In this document: in pieces, positions 47,933 through 59,639 of the stretch | How positions within the stretch are numbered: the first letter of the stretch is position 1 | Layout: each line of letters opens with the position of its first letter | Source of the DNA: Euwallacea fornicatus | Taxonomy: Eukaryota; Arthropoda; Insecta; Coleoptera; Curculionidae | DNA length: 64,000 nt | NCBI RefSeq assembly: GCF_040115645.1 | Contig: NC_089573.1 | Coordinates: 1,736,001-1,800,000 of the forward strand | Direction: 5' to 3' | Program-made: the position numbers and the translations under genes | The notes under the pieces: model-generated | What the model saw: only the letters and a program-made list of their open reading frames with translations | The model's database searches: none | Told to the model about the DNA's origin: nothing

Positions 47933-49208
47933 CCAGGTCTACCAGTATGAAATGAGCACTATTTTGTGAAAATAAAACACCAATTTTAGCAAGGAATAAA
48001 AAAAAATTATTCAAAATATTGACCATTTCTACACATTTTGACCTCCTTTCTGGAAATTTATGGATACCACGCCAATGGAAATGTGCCTCTTTGGCATCAA
48101 ACCAATTAGACACCCAATTTTCTACTTCTTCGGAGGAATCGAAGTGCTGCTCAGCCAATGCGCGTCCCATCGACGAAAACAAATGGTAGTCCGAAGGAGC
48201 CAAGTCTGGTGAATACGGCGGATGGGGTAGCAACTCCCAGCCAAGTGTTTTGATGGTATCCTGAACCGGTGTAGCTTTGTGTGCAGGTGCGTTGTAATGG
48301 AGCAAAATTACCTTCCCGTGTCTTCTGGCCCGTTCTGATCGTTTTTCGATCAATGTATTGTTTAAATTAATCAACTGTTGTCGGTAGCAAACAGTATTAA
48401 CGGTTTCACCAGGTTTTAAAAGCTCGTGGTGCATCACACCTTTCCGATCCCACCAAACACACAGCATTGCCTTCTTGTCGAATCGATCAGGTTTTGCAGT
48501 GGATGTTGATGGTTGCCCCGAATCAACCCGTGATTTTTTCCGTTTAGGATTTTGAAAATGAATCCATTTTTCATCTCCAGTAACAATTCGATGCAAAACT
48601 GATTTTCTTTCGTGCCTTTGAAGCAAAATTTCACAGGTGATTTTTCGGTTCTCCATCTGTCTTTCATTCAATTCATACGGCACCCATTTTCCACACTTTT
48701 GGATCTTTCTCGTAGCTTTTAAACGATCAAAAAATTGTTCGTTGTGCAACATTTAACATTTCTGCCATTTGCTTTTCACTTAAAGTGTCATCTTCATCCA
48801 ATATCGATTGCAGTTCGTCGTCTTCGAACTTTTTTGGTGGTCTGCCACGTTCTTCATTTTGCACATCAAAATTGTTATTTCTGAATCGTTGAAACCATCT
48901 TTTGCACGTTGCTTCTGATGAATCATAATCACCATATGCCTCGGCAAGCATTCAATGCGACTCTGCAGCACTTTTCTTCGAATGAAAGCAAAACATTAAT
49001 TATTTCCGCATCATTTTGTGGAACAAAATTCGACATTTTTGACCCAATGAAATAATATATTGTTATTTGCCCAAGGACTTGATTTGCACTAAATATGTTT
49101 GTCAGTTTGCACACCAACCAAGCAAACAAGAAAAAAGGTTTGTTTACAACAAACGCCTTATATCGAGACATTTGTATCCTGACGCTCACTTCATACCGGT
49201 ATACCTGG
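47933..49208 (-). mobile_element. Mariner element, copy 2 (dead), inside a LINE
   Basis: 1276 bp, ends CCAGGTCTACCAGTATGAAA (left) and, inward from the right, CCAGGTATACCGGTATGAAG. TA duplications at 47931-47932 and 49209-49210. By eye it differs from copy 1 at only a few positions per hundred. It splits a minus-strand LINE reverse transcriptase. Confidence 0.95.
48007..49036 (-). pseudogene. Mariner transposase, copy 2
   Basis: Same DD34D protein as at 4735-5763. The long second frame holds VTGDEKWIHF (first aspartate), RHGKVILLHYNAPAHK, where tyrosine replaces the second aspartate, and YSPDLAPSDYHLFSSM (third); I count 34 residues between the second and third positions. The early frame break near MSNFVPQND and the extra T after LNVAQRTIF are both shared with copy 1. 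Here the later part stays open where copy 1 is broken. The last codons are again shifted, so NGQYFE is out of frame. Inactive. Confidence 0.93.
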
Positions 49209-49210
49209 TA

Positions 49211-49440
49211 AATCCTGACATAAAATTACCTACTGGTCAAATACGATCTAATTAATTGAGACATATTTACTCTTATGACGTGGGTGTGGAGTTTGTCGCC
49301 AATAAAATCTATATTCAAGCTAGCAAACGCTCGGAGCAAATAAGAAGAAGCCCCGAGACGTGTTTTCCTCATTTAGATGTTTATAAACTGTATTTATAAA
49401 TTGGCTTACCGCACCTTCGGTTGATGGGCCTGAGCGAAAC
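49211..49440 (-). pseudogene. LINE reverse transcriptase, part 1 (before motif A)
   Basis: Minus strand from 49440: TQHGFRSGPSTEGAVSQFIN, then TVYKHLNEENTSRGFF, matching the 'QxGFRxGxSTxxAxxxxxxxxxxxLxxxxxxxGxFLD' run before motif A of CR1/jockey LINEs. After a frameshift, IDFIGDKLHTHVIRVNMSQL and IRSYLTSR match the segment after motif A. The sequence is then cut by the mariner and resumes at 47930. Confidence 0.75.
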
Positions 49441-49444
49441 CCAT

Positions 49445-50900
49445 GCTGGGTCGGCAAAAAATCTGCCTTTTTTTTTTTTAAATATTACCGAACAGCCGAA
49501 GTGAGCCGTTTCAAAAATGTTTTATAGTGTATTAGGTAATAAATACTTTTCTGCTCCGGAATATAACTACCCGTTTGCACCCTGAAGCAAAGGTTAGCCA
49601 ACCAAAGACCTTGTCATTCGACTAACATACATACTTTATTTTAATAACTGGATGTTGCTCAGAACCGCGCTTAGCTTATAAAACTGATGAATATAACGAA
49701 AGAATGGAGTGTGGTTGAAAAGAGAATTCGGAAAAAGCTGACTGGAAAACTCTTGAGACATTTTTGGGTTTCGACGGTGGTGGCGACCAAATTCGTCATT
49801 TTCAGCCTCCCTCCGTCTTCGTATGCACCAATCAGAACTGCCATAGACCGATTCCGACGGTCCGATTTGTCTGTTTTATACGAAATTATGGAAATATAAA
49901 ACCTTAAAAGGTTTCGCAATCATCATATAAAATTAATGATTTTCGTGGGACCTGGCCAATGTAGCAAATATTTCTCGAGCCCTGGGGCCGGGTGCGAAAT
50001 CTGCCTACAGTTCCTTCGCGGTGACGTCCATACAGCCCTCAAGTCTCATAAACTAGATGAAAGTTGACAACCCACGCATATGACATAGAACAGGTGGGAA
50101 TTGATCAGGTCCACCAATATGCAGGCTTATGAGCAATTACCGTTGGTCCTGACAAATACAGTAATAGCTTATAGTCTTCAGAATGCTGCTTGTTGCCTTT
50201 TTCTTTTATTGGTGCACCTCTACCAGTTTCCAGTTAAACGGGGCAAAAGCCATTCTCCTAAGAGGAATCTATTAGAAACGCTAAAGACTCATCAGCAACA
50301 AATTTCACGTCTTTGAATATTTTTAGGAATCTCTAATGTACGTTTATGTTATTTATTAATATTCAATATACCCGGAATTGCTCCGTTTGCCCTCACATTT
50401 ACCCCATGATATCCAGAATGACCATAGAATTATTGACATTTGCTGATGATCCGGGAAATTAAGAATAACCTTAACTTTTGTGCCACACACACAGGCACAG
50501 AGATAGATAGAAAAAAAGTGAACAAAAACTTTACAACGAATGGTGAAGCTCAGCAGGACATAAATTTACATCTTATAATAATTTTTCACTTACCTCCTAC
50601 CTCATACCTCCCTCATGCAATCCTCGTCCTCGCAATTTTTGAAAATTTTGTATAACTTAGACTGTTTCGTTGTCGCCATATGGAAGAAAAACATTTTTCG
50701 CCAGTTGCTTGGAGCGACTGTGTATACTGACATGATTTCCCTTGCGGAAAGGTCTGCTGTAACAGTTCAGGCGTTACGGTAGCAAAATGGGTTGCAAAGT
50801 ATTGAGCAACATTTTTGTCACGGGACATCTCTGTAGTATACAAATTATTCTCTAATAAATTATTCCCCTAAGATGTTTTGGATCTGTCCAAATTCTTATA
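49445..50900. other. Unrecognised stretch
   Basis: No element end recognised. A minus-strand frame at 50613-50843 (MSRDKNVAQYFATHFATVTP and onward) has plausible composition but no recognised family. Confidence 0.35.
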
Positions 50901-50902
50901 TA

Positions 50903-51900
50903 CAGGGTACCTCATAAAAAACGGGCGAAGCCGTAACTTCGTTATTTATAAATCGATTTCCAAGAACCAAAAACCAAATAAAATTACATTGATCAGGCTG
51001 CTGAATACCGTGAAAGTTCTTTTTTTTTAACTCAACTTGCACTGATTCAGGCGTCAACTTCAGAATTTTAAATAAAAATTTGTATTTTTTTTTTTTACAT
51101 TTTTCGATAGAAAGCATTTTTCTGAATTGGGTGATGTATGACAAGTTGCAATTAAAAAAAAATTGTGACTGAAAAAAATTGAACACTTTGAACAATATGA
51201 ACGACGTAGCCATCTGCATCGTTCTAGGGCCATCTGCGTTATCTTGTGGGCATCTGCATAGCATCCCACCTTATCCCTATGCATTATCCTGTGCAAAGAT
51301 GCAAAATTCCCCGCTTGCTCACCGAACAATTCTTCGCTGGATTTTTGGCCATAGGGCTACCTTCAAGATAAAAATTATGTTACCCAGCCAGAAAATGTCG
51401 ATATTTTAAGACAGAGAATTGTTGCAGGAAGCTGCACCAAATGCTATTACAAATGCTATGCGTAGCGTAAGCAGAAGATGTCAATTACGTGCGCAAAATG
51501 GGGGTAGTGAGTTTGAACAATATCTGCAGTTATAACACTTTGTGAAAACTGCGGAGAAATGTGTTATTTCATCCAGAAGATAATTCCTACTTGTGATATT
51601 CAAGACAACGTATTAGTACTCCAAAAATTAAAATTTCCCAATTTTTTCCAATTAAGCATCATTTTAACATAAACTTTTCATACATCGTCAAATTCAGAAA
51701 AATACTTTCTATAAAAAAAGGTAAAATAAAATGCGGTTTTTTATCTGAAATTCTGAATCTGACACTTGACGCAGTTGTTGTTGTTAGTTAAGTTGAGTTT
51801 AAAAAATACCGTAGTTATTTAGTAGTCTAAACAATGCTATTTAATTTAATTTTTAGTTCATCAAAATCCGTTCGAAAATAACTGAGTTATAGCCCCCCCT
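50903..51900 (+). mobile_element. CAGGGT-ended element with 290-bp inverted ends
   Basis: TA at 50901-50902, then CAGGGTACCTCATAAAAAAC. The right part in reverse complement shares CTATAACTCAGTTATTT (versus CCGTAACTTCGTTATTT), TTTAAACTCAACTT (versus TTTTAACTCAACTT) and TAGAAAGTATTTTTCTGAAT (versus TAGAAAGCATTTTTCTGAAT). The right terminus is degraded, near 51899. Inside lies the C-terminal end of a transposase on the plus strand. Immediately beyond, TACAGCGTGTTTCAG (51902-51916) may be the start of yet another element. Confidence 0.75.
51270..51535 (+). pseudogene. DD41D-type transposase, C-terminal fragment
   Basis: Reads KFPACSPNNSSLDFWP, stop, GYLQDKNYVTQPENVDILRQ and RIVAG; this aligns with the 'WPxRSPDLTPLDFFLWGYLKDKVY' block. 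After a frameshift, APNAITNAMRSVSRRCQLRA and QNGGSEFEQYLQL end at the TAA of 51533-51535. The aspartate of SPD is lost, so it is inactive. Confidence 0.75.
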
Positions 51901-51904
51901 ATAC

Positions 51905-53640
51905 AGCGTGTTTCAGCATAAGACCATCAACTGCTACCTGCAGGTTTCTGCGATGGAAATAAAAAATAAAAGTTCATACAAATATGGATTGTTTTTCGCT
52001 TCCTGATTGAAATGAAGGGCGATAGAAAATTATTACTTTTTTTAGATTTTTTCCTAATAAGTCCGTTGCGGCATGAAAGATCAAATTTCGCCACTGCTGT
52101 CCCCATTAACGTTACCAGGAACATGCTGAACGTAAAACATGATACGTTACTGGTTGAAAAGAAATGAAAATAACTATCTGAACCTTTCATATTTCTGTGA
52201 AAAAGTCTCGTGAATATTTTCCATAACTTTAACCGTTTTCATGGAAAACAATAAAACGCAATAATCTGTCATTGAGAAATCGCATCATTTGTACGTTTAA
52301 TACGATAAAAATATATCAGACCTTTTTCAAATAGGGCGCGATAATATGCGAAGAAGGGCCGAGGCAGGCATTCATGCAGGTGAAGGGTATTTTCGACACC
52401 TTATTTAATTGTTCGTTTACAACTCATATACATTATGTACCTAATTTAGTATTATAGCTTCGACGTTAGTTAGCAAATCACGTTTTTTCTCACGAAAAGG
52501 GCTAAGAAAAATATTCAGGAGATTTTTTCACGGAAATATGAAGGCTTCAGAGGAATATGTTCATTTTTTTTAATCATTGGCGTACAATATTTTTCTGTTA
52601 CATTGTTTGGGGTCACGTCACTGGGGACACCACTAATGAAATGTGAAACTATGTTTTTCCCCTAAAAGACGTGTTTCTACACCTACTTGCAATTTCCAAT
52701 GTTCACGAAATTATGTCATGCCGGAACTGGCTTAATAAGAAAAAACTTTTATAAATTTTTTGATCACCCTGCATTTCAGACAGAAAGTGAAAACGGACCC
52801 ATGTTGGTAAAAACTTTTTCCTCATTTCGGTCACAGAAGTCTAAGATAAGCAATTAGCTAACTTATTCAGAACCACTCTGCATATGGATATGGGTACCGC
52901 TTCCAAGTAAAAAAATTAAAATCATTTTAATGCACGTCCAAAATTAACAATTAAAACGTTACAGTATCAACACTTTACTGGAAATTTTAAAGGAAAAGCA
53001 GGACGATCCACCACATTATTTTAAGGGTAGAAATAAGTTTTGAATATTTTTACGTCAAAATTTATAAGTAAGAATATATGAATTTATGTAGGAATGAAAT
53101 TAATATTAACATGTCAGCAAACTAAAATTGCATCAAAACTATTGTAATTGTTTTACTTGGAAACGGTGGCACTATTTCTTTATAATTGTTGAAAAAATAA
53201 TTTTTATTTTTAGAGAAGCCAGTAGCATACCAGTTTTTCTGAAAAAATATCCCCTAATGTGGAGGTAGGCACGCCACTGGAAAAGCTAAAAAATCATTTG
53301 TTTTCCATTAAAAAACATAGGCGTTGTCAATAATCGCCAACACCTCTAAAATTTCGTTAAAGAGTCTTTAGCTCTTTTTCAAAAAACTTGATATTTTTCA
53401 TTTTTTAATTTTAATATGAACCTCGTATTGCTTCCAAAAGAAGCCTTATTGGACATTGGTTTATATGGCAAACTAACGTTATTTGGGACGTTCATTAGAC
53501 TATTCAAGTTATGCAGGTTAAAGTTGAAATACCCTGTATATAAAATCGTTATTTTCAGAGGAGAAGCCCATCGACCATTTGGTCTTTGTTCTCTTGTGCC
53601 AAAAACACTGACATTTACACATAAATAATAATTCATAAAG
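51905..53640. other. Unrecognised stretch with possible element ends
   Basis: Contains isolated end-like words: CAGCGTGTTTCAGCATAAG at 51904, ATCACCCTGCA near 52764 and, reading leftward, CAGGGTATTTCAACTTTAAC ending at 53537. I could not pair any of them into an element. No coding block recognised. Confidence 0.3.
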
Positions 53641-53649
53641 TGCAAAAGC

Positions 53650-54095
53650 AAGAAAAAAAATTACATCTGGACATGCTTGTTTGGCCTGTAAGGCAAGGCG
53701 AGCGCACAATGGTGTTATCACGATTGTCTTACCATTTTGCTTGAATTTATAGCACTTTTTCAGTTATTCTTATCACGTGTATACGTTCGTATAATAATTG
53801 GTTAGATAGCTTATCTTTGTAATCAGTCTTAGGTACAATCTGCTCTAATGTTTGTATATATTGTTTAGTTTTTTCCATTGAATTTGCTCTCAGTGTGTGT
53901 TCGTAGTCTAAGAATGGCCTGCAAACGGACTTGTATATTTTTATCGCAGCTTTTGCCTCTATCCTTTTATCTTTATACGCCAGCGACGGAACTGTTTTTT
54001 TTTATTTTTTTATTCTTATATTTGGAACGTGTTTAGGGAATTTTAGTTTTGTGTCGATTGTTACTCCCAAGCATTTTACAACGTTTAATTATGCG
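53650..54095 (-). pseudogene. LINE family X, post-RT to C-terminus
   Basis: Minus strand from 54090: LNVVKCLGVTIDTKLKFPKH, then VPSLAYKDKRIEAKAAIKIY, KSVCRPFLDYEHTLRANSME and, near the end, NQLLYERIHVIRITEKV. The V-K-x-L-G-V-x-I-D block follows the catalytic centre in non-LTR reverse transcriptases. The middle and late parts match the plus-strand pieces at 36968-37110 and 37844-37920, which ties these fragments to one family. Only one stop interrupts the first part. Confidence 0.72.
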
Positions 54096-54453
54096 CCTGC
54101 CTGCTAGTAATGCTGGGGATTCTTCCTCTATTTGGGTATTTGAGAGTAAAAGTTGGATTTTGATTGGTGCTATCCATGTACAGTTTTTAAAGTCATTTTT
54201 CTCTTTTCTCAGTCATTTTCTCATGTACGAACAGTGCGGTATTGTACTCAGCATATTGCAATATGTATACTGTTTTGTTTAGGTACATCTTGTCTTGTAT
54301 GCGAAGGTTGCATGCAGAGTGCACATAAGGATGGAATAAATTCGCTTTCTTGGTCTGGAAGTGAAATAATAAAAAATGCTTGGACAGGTCGACTTTAATT
54401 TACAATTTCACATATTTCGGTGGGATGATATTAGCCGTGACGTCATCCAGTCC

Positions 54454-54693
54454 CAGATATGACGGATTGGAAGGCACGGTTGTGTTGAATGGCCACCAAG
54501 ATGCTCGGATCTTAATGTTTCAGAGGATTTTTTGTGGGATCATTCGAAAAATGCGATGTGCAAAACTGAACCAAATACACTTGAAGACTTGAAAATTAGA
54601 ATCAAAAGAAAAAATGTGATTCGGCATGAATTTATCCACCGCTCGGATCACTGCCAGGGGCAAGGAGGGTTTCAATTCGAATATTTAATTTAG
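54454..54693 (+). pseudogene. DD41D-type transposase, C-terminal fragment
   Basis: A frame with one stop near its start reads RIGRHGCVEWPPRCSDLNVS, EDFLWDHSKNAM, CKTEPNTLEDLKIRIKRKN and ends GGFQFEYLI at the TAG of 54691-54693. These are the third-aspartate block and C-terminal end of the family seen at 1 kb, 44 kb, 58 kb and 61 kb. The P of SPD and the usual final D are changed. No inverted ends identified. Confidence 0.75.
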
Positions 54694-55129
54694 CAAATAC
54701 TTATAGTTCCCACTTATCAGATACTGTGTTTCATTTAAATTTATTTTACCATTACCGTAACGAAAAATATGTTTTCGAGAGCTCATCAAAAAATATGTTA
54801 TGTAACATAATAAAAAAAATATATATCCTGTATATAAACGAGAATGCCCTATTGCGTAAAATGATCAAAAAAAGCGATTACCATATAAAAAAAACTAACA
54901 CTGATGTTATATCTGAAACAGTGATGACGTCACGGGTAATATTATCCATCCAAAATATGTGAAATCGTATACTGAGGGCAGCACGTCCAACCATTTTTTA
55001 AAAATTATTTTAATTTCAAAACAAGGAAATTAATTTATTTCACACTTTACATACACCTTGTATATCGTGACAGTATATATTATAAAGTAAGGGGTGAAAG
55101 CGGAAGTCCCTCAGGAAATCCTCGGTCAG

Positions 55130-55617
55130 GCGAAAAAGGAGAGAAAGAGTGTCGACAATTTGTACTTTTAATTGTTTTTTTTTTCAAGTATATTTTTGAT
55201 AACATGGAGTACTTGCCCAATCCATTTTTTTATATAGGTACAAATATTCCGTTTTTCCATGTCTGTGGAATCGTGCTGTTGGTGATACAGTTGTTGAGTT
55301 GCTTCAGCAAGGGTTCACGGGAGGATCGAGGGTGAAGAGGGCAGATTTTTAGTGGGTAGGCGCTCTCCTAAGGGGTAAACCCTACATACCTGGTCGCCAG
55401 ACCAACAGACCAGGTACCTATGAAGGTTTTCCTTCTCTACAAAAAAAATGGGTTCATGAGTTTCTAGAGTCGCGGTTCTAAACATTTGACTTTCTATTTT
55501 GTCTATTCCCAGTATTGTGTTTTTGATACGGGCTAACGCTTCTTCACATTCCTTGTGTGTGATTAGCTTATCGGGGTGACCTAATGAATTGTTAAAACAG
55601 TGGTACCAGTCGTTCAC
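55130..55617 (-). pseudogene. LINE reverse transcriptase, N-terminal fragment
   Basis: Minus strand: LITHKECEEALARIKNTILG, IDKIESQMFRTA matches 'E-x-x-x-A-x-x-x-I-K-x-x-x-x-x-G-x-D-x-I', the opening of non-LTR reverse transcriptases. After an unrelated 100-bp stretch, another frame gives LLKQLNNCITNSTIPQTWKN and GIFVPI, the next conserved block. It breaks off before motif A. Which LINE family it belongs to is unclear. Confidence 0.65.
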
Positions 55618-55619
55618 CG

Positions 55620-57140
55620 TATAGTAGTAGTCTGTATCAAATTTAACACAGTGAACTCTAAACTGCGTGCTGACAGTTTTTTTACAACCCCTAATTAGAA
55701 TTAATGGAGACGATTATCGTAAACAGCTTACTTTCCGGTCAGACTTACGAATTATGGCTGCTATAGCTCTCCACAATTCGCCATTGTCGAATCATTTTCA
55801 GACACCTCATTGTGCAACCACTTGTTCGACGATATAGGCGATTGGTATAACCAAATGGGGTCTCCATAGAAACAATACATATTTCTAATATTTATTCGAT
55901 GTCTCATTGCCTGTATTACAAAGGAAAGGTAAATAATGTACAGAGCCATAAATTCAAGCCGTCCTAATGGTGGGCGCTAATTAACTAGGTACGCGTAGTC
56001 GTCAAATGTTGTGAATTGGAACCAAAGTTCTGCAAATAGCGAGTGATTTACAAAATGAGGGTAAATTTTGCGGTGCCAAATATAACAATGTACTCTGATA
56101 TTTTAATAGGTGAAATCAGATTGGTCTATGTAAATTTAATGGTTTGCTGGAATTTCAAAGGGTTTACGTAATGCCGAGGGATTTCCGAAAATACTATTCA
56201 TTATCGAATTCACCATAATAAAACAGAATTTGTTTCTTTACAAACGGTTTATAAGTGATAATTGCGTAGACATATCATTAAATACTGATCGAGGGTAAGT
56301 ATTGTCAGAGGTCCTAATTTAAAATCAACGGATCTGTAACTCAGATAACGGTAAAAGATTAATGGGATAATTACCTGGGTTATTAAGATTGATGGAGTAA
56401 TATGCTTATAAGGGTGGCATCAGGTCTGCTGTCAATAATAATATAACGAAAGCCCAGGGTGGTAGGGCAAACGATTCTCATTTGATTTGACTGAATTTAA
56501 TAAATCAGAAATATATGCGAGGTCCACATAGCACGGCCAAACGAAACGCAATTTGCGTTATTTATACCGTTTTAGTTAAGCGCAAATTGATATATGAATA
56601 CCAAATAAATTCTGTTTATTCCGATTTTAATACTTGTACATTGTAATCACATCGAATTTTCGTTGAACCTGACCTGTTTAGTTTTGATCGGTACTAAATG
56701 GCTATTATGTGAAGGGTGTTACATAATAATCAGCACTTTTTAGTGGTGTCAGATTAATTTTTGTTCGGAATAGGGGAGAGGGCCATAGTTTACAAAATCG
56801 ATTTAATTGCCTGGAATTGTTGAATATTTTGCAAAATCTGAATGAGATTTTTTTTTGCTCTCGCAACAATCACCAAGGAAAGTGTTAGCTCATTCAAGGC
56901 AGCAAGCACTTGCAGTTTACAGGTATAATTAGCCACTTGGCATGGATCGTTAAAACTAAAAGGACCAAAAGCCCTGCATAAATTCGTTAAAAATTGCAGG
57001 AAATATTTTTTATCAAATAACTGGAACACGTCAAGTATCGTTTTTAGTTGTGTGATTTTTGCCGTAGCAGACAGGTATACAGGTTTACACATGTAATAGC
57101 TAAATTTACTTTATCGTTTTTTCCTTAGGAAACCCTATGT
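55620..57140. other. Unrecognised stretch
   Basis: No recognised gene or element end. The minus-strand frame at 56790-57092 has no recognised motif. Confidence 0.4.
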
Positions 57141-57141
57141 G

Positions 57142-57528
57142 CGGGGTTACTCCCCATATTTTTCCTCGACCTTAAAATCTTTATTTTTGGAAATAGAAAA
57201 AAATAGTTGAGACAAATGTTTTAGTTTTTATTTTGGATTTACCGAATCCGCACATCGGATCAAACGAACAAGCATCGTAAAACTGTCAAAAAATGACAAG
57301 TTGTGTTTTTTTTTTTTAATTTTTGCCAAGCTGTTAAAAAATGGCAAAAATTAAAAAAAAAAAACACAACTTGTCATTTTTTGACAGTTTTACGATGCTT
57401 GTTCGTTTGATCCGATGTGCGGATTCGGTAAATCCAAAATAAAAACTAAAACATTTGTCTCAACTATTTTTTTCTATTTCCAAAAATAAAGATTTTAAGG
57501 TCGAGGAAAAATATGGGGAGTAACCCTG
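57142..57528. mobile_element. Foldback element with 187-bp near-perfect arms
   Basis: Left arm 57142-57328 and right arm 57342-57528 are reverse complements with, by eye, almost no differences, around a 13-bp centre. The right end is CAGGGTTACTCCCCATATTT read inward, with TA at 57529-57530. The left end has CGGGGTT and a TG in place of TA. No coding content. As a single strand it would fold into a hairpin of almost 190 bp. Confidence 0.93.
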
Positions 57529-57676
57529 TACGTTATGACGTTTTTAAGTTTTTTCAGAAATTCTGAACATATTTCATGTAATAAACCCATGTCTGAATTA
57601 AACCGTTTTCCAAAAAAAAAAATACAAGAAATAGAAACAATAATAGAACTACTAATATTTCAAAAATAATAATTTA

Positions 57677-59177
57677 CAGGGTGTTTCAGAAACATGTTGC
57701 CAAACTTTAGGAAGTTATAAAGGGCGATAAGTTAAGTCATTTTGCCTTATAAACATATATCCGGAAGAGAGGCGTTAAGGCACTAGACAAAAAAAAATGT
57801 TAAGAACGTTAAAGAATGCACATGTTTTCGTATTTACAACTTCTCGTATATTTGTCTTCAAAGGTGTTTATTAAAAAAGAAAAACAATAAAGTATTACCA
57901 AAGTTGTTCAAAATTGCGGCCACCGACTTGGTGACATGCGGTCGTACGCCGAACCATTGATTGACGAACTCGAAAAAGAACATGTTAATCTTCCTGAACA
58001 AAGTGAGTTGCAACCATCACTCTTCCAAACAATTATTCTTCTGTTGTTACAGGTGTTTCATAAACTAGTGATTTGAGGTAACCCCAAAAAAAGAAATCGA
58101 GAGGTGTTAGATCTGGACTTCGGGCCGGCCAGTTAACAGGTCCTCCTCGTCAAATTCACCTCTCAGGAAATTGTCAGTTTAAGTGGTCCCGAATGTCGCG
58201 AGTAAAATGTGCCGGAGCTCCGTTATGCTCATACCACATCCTTTGGCGGATGTTTAACGGAACGTTTTCAAGCAACTCAGGGATAATATCTTGTAGGAAT
58301 GTTAAATAGGTTTGACCATTTAAGCGTGGGAGTAGCAGGTACGGTCCAATAACTTGATTTCCTATTATGCCAGCCCACACGTTAATAGAGAATTGATATT
58401 GATTAGACTCTCAAATGTTCTATGAGAATATTGGTCGCTTCAAATATGATTATTACGGCTATTGAATTAACCTTCTTAAGTAAAGCAAGTTTTATCGATA
58501 AACAGAATAATTGAACTAAAGTCGAACTGTTGAGCACATCTTCCGAAAAACCAACGACAAAAGTTTATTCTTGGTTCGTAATCTTGTTGTGTTAAATTGT
58601 GAACTTTTTAAAAATGATAAGAATGTAGTAATTGTTGATACTAATGTTGCCGAATTTCCTATTTGATTTGCTGTTGCTCGCACGCTAGTGACCGGTCTTA
58701 TTTCCACTTGGTACAATACTTCTTCTTTCATCTCCACTGAACGAGCCGTCCTAGGTTGACGCACATCGCCATTTCGTTTAAAATTTCTTTTTTCTCTTAA
58801 ACGAAGGTGTATTGAAACAAATAATCTGCGAGATGGATGTCGACGATTAGGAAAGAGTTGAGCATAGAGTCGAGCAGCTTCCCTACTATTACATCTTGCT
58901 TCGTCATAAATCAGCTGCATATCAGCCATCTCTTCAAGACTAAAATATTCCATAGCAAAAGAATTGTTAACTTTAAGTATCACTTTACAATAACAACTAG
59001 TAGAAAATGAAAATAAATGAAATACGAAAACATGTGCATTTTTTAACGTTTTTAACAATTTTTGTGTCTAGTGACTTAACGACTCTTTTCTAGAAATATG
59101 TTTATAAGGCAAAATGACTTAACTTATGGCCCTTTGAAACCTACTAAAGTTTGGAAACATGTTTCTGAAACACCCCG
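57677..59177 (-). mobile_element. DD41D-type transposon with 170-bp inverted ends
   Basis: 1501 bp. The left end CAGGGTGTTTCAGAAACATG is mirrored at the right as CGGGGTGTTTCAGAAACATG. TA duplications at 57675-57676 and 59178-59179. The arms remain alignable for about 170 bp, to the shared word ACATGTTTTCGTATTT. It carries a full-length though inactivated transposase, which makes it the clearest complete member of the CAGGGTG group here. Confidence 0.92.
57895..58953 (-). pseudogene. DD41D-type transposase, full length, inactive
   Basis: Start MEYFSLEEMADMQLIYDEAR leads a helix-turn-helix region (REAARLYAQLFPNRRHPSRR) like that of the DUF4817-type N-terminus I know from insect transposases. 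The catalytic part: ILFIDKTCFT with the first aspartate, VWAGIIGNQVIGPYLLL, MWYEHNGAPAHFTRDIRDHL where the second aspartate is asparagine, and WPARSPDLTPLDFFFWGYLK with the third. It ends GGRNFEQLW. I count 41 residues between the second and third positions. Several stops and frame changes occur; the total length (353 codons) is that expected. Confidence 0.9.
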
Positions 59178-59269
59178 TATATAAACCACGATAATCTAAT
59201 GGACATATTAAATGTTCGCACTGTGCCCCTTTGACCTAATCCTAATCTGAACCAACCTGACAGTGAAGA

Positions 59270-59440
59270 GCTTTTTTCATCATTTGAAGAGATATTTATT
59301 GAGCTTCTTGAGTAATTTTGTTTTTTAACTCTTCTATATTGTTGGAGCTATTTACATGATCCCTTCGTTTCAGATAACCTTATAAAAAATGTCTATAGGG
59401 GTGAGGTCAGGCGATCTAGCAGGTCACTCTAATTGCCACT
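59270..59440 (-). pseudogene. DD41D-type transposase scrap
   Basis: Minus strand: PARSPDLTPIDIFY in one frame, then YLKRRDHVNSSNNIEELKNK and ITQEAQ in another. Same third-aspartate block as the neighbouring element but clearly a different, older copy. It starts right of the 57677-59177 element and is followed by repeat copy B. Confidence 0.6.
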
Positions 59441-59639
59441 GTGGCAATATTTCAATAACTGTAGCATTTAGATATGGGTATGTTGAATGAAATATATTCA
59501 GAATTTCTCAAAGAAGTCAGAAACGTCATAATATACATCGGGTTTCACATGAAAAAATGACGAAGTATATTTTTATACTGCATGGGTAGTGCGGTATGCT
59601 GGTCTGTTACGTCAACAAATGGACAAGAAGAAACAATAT

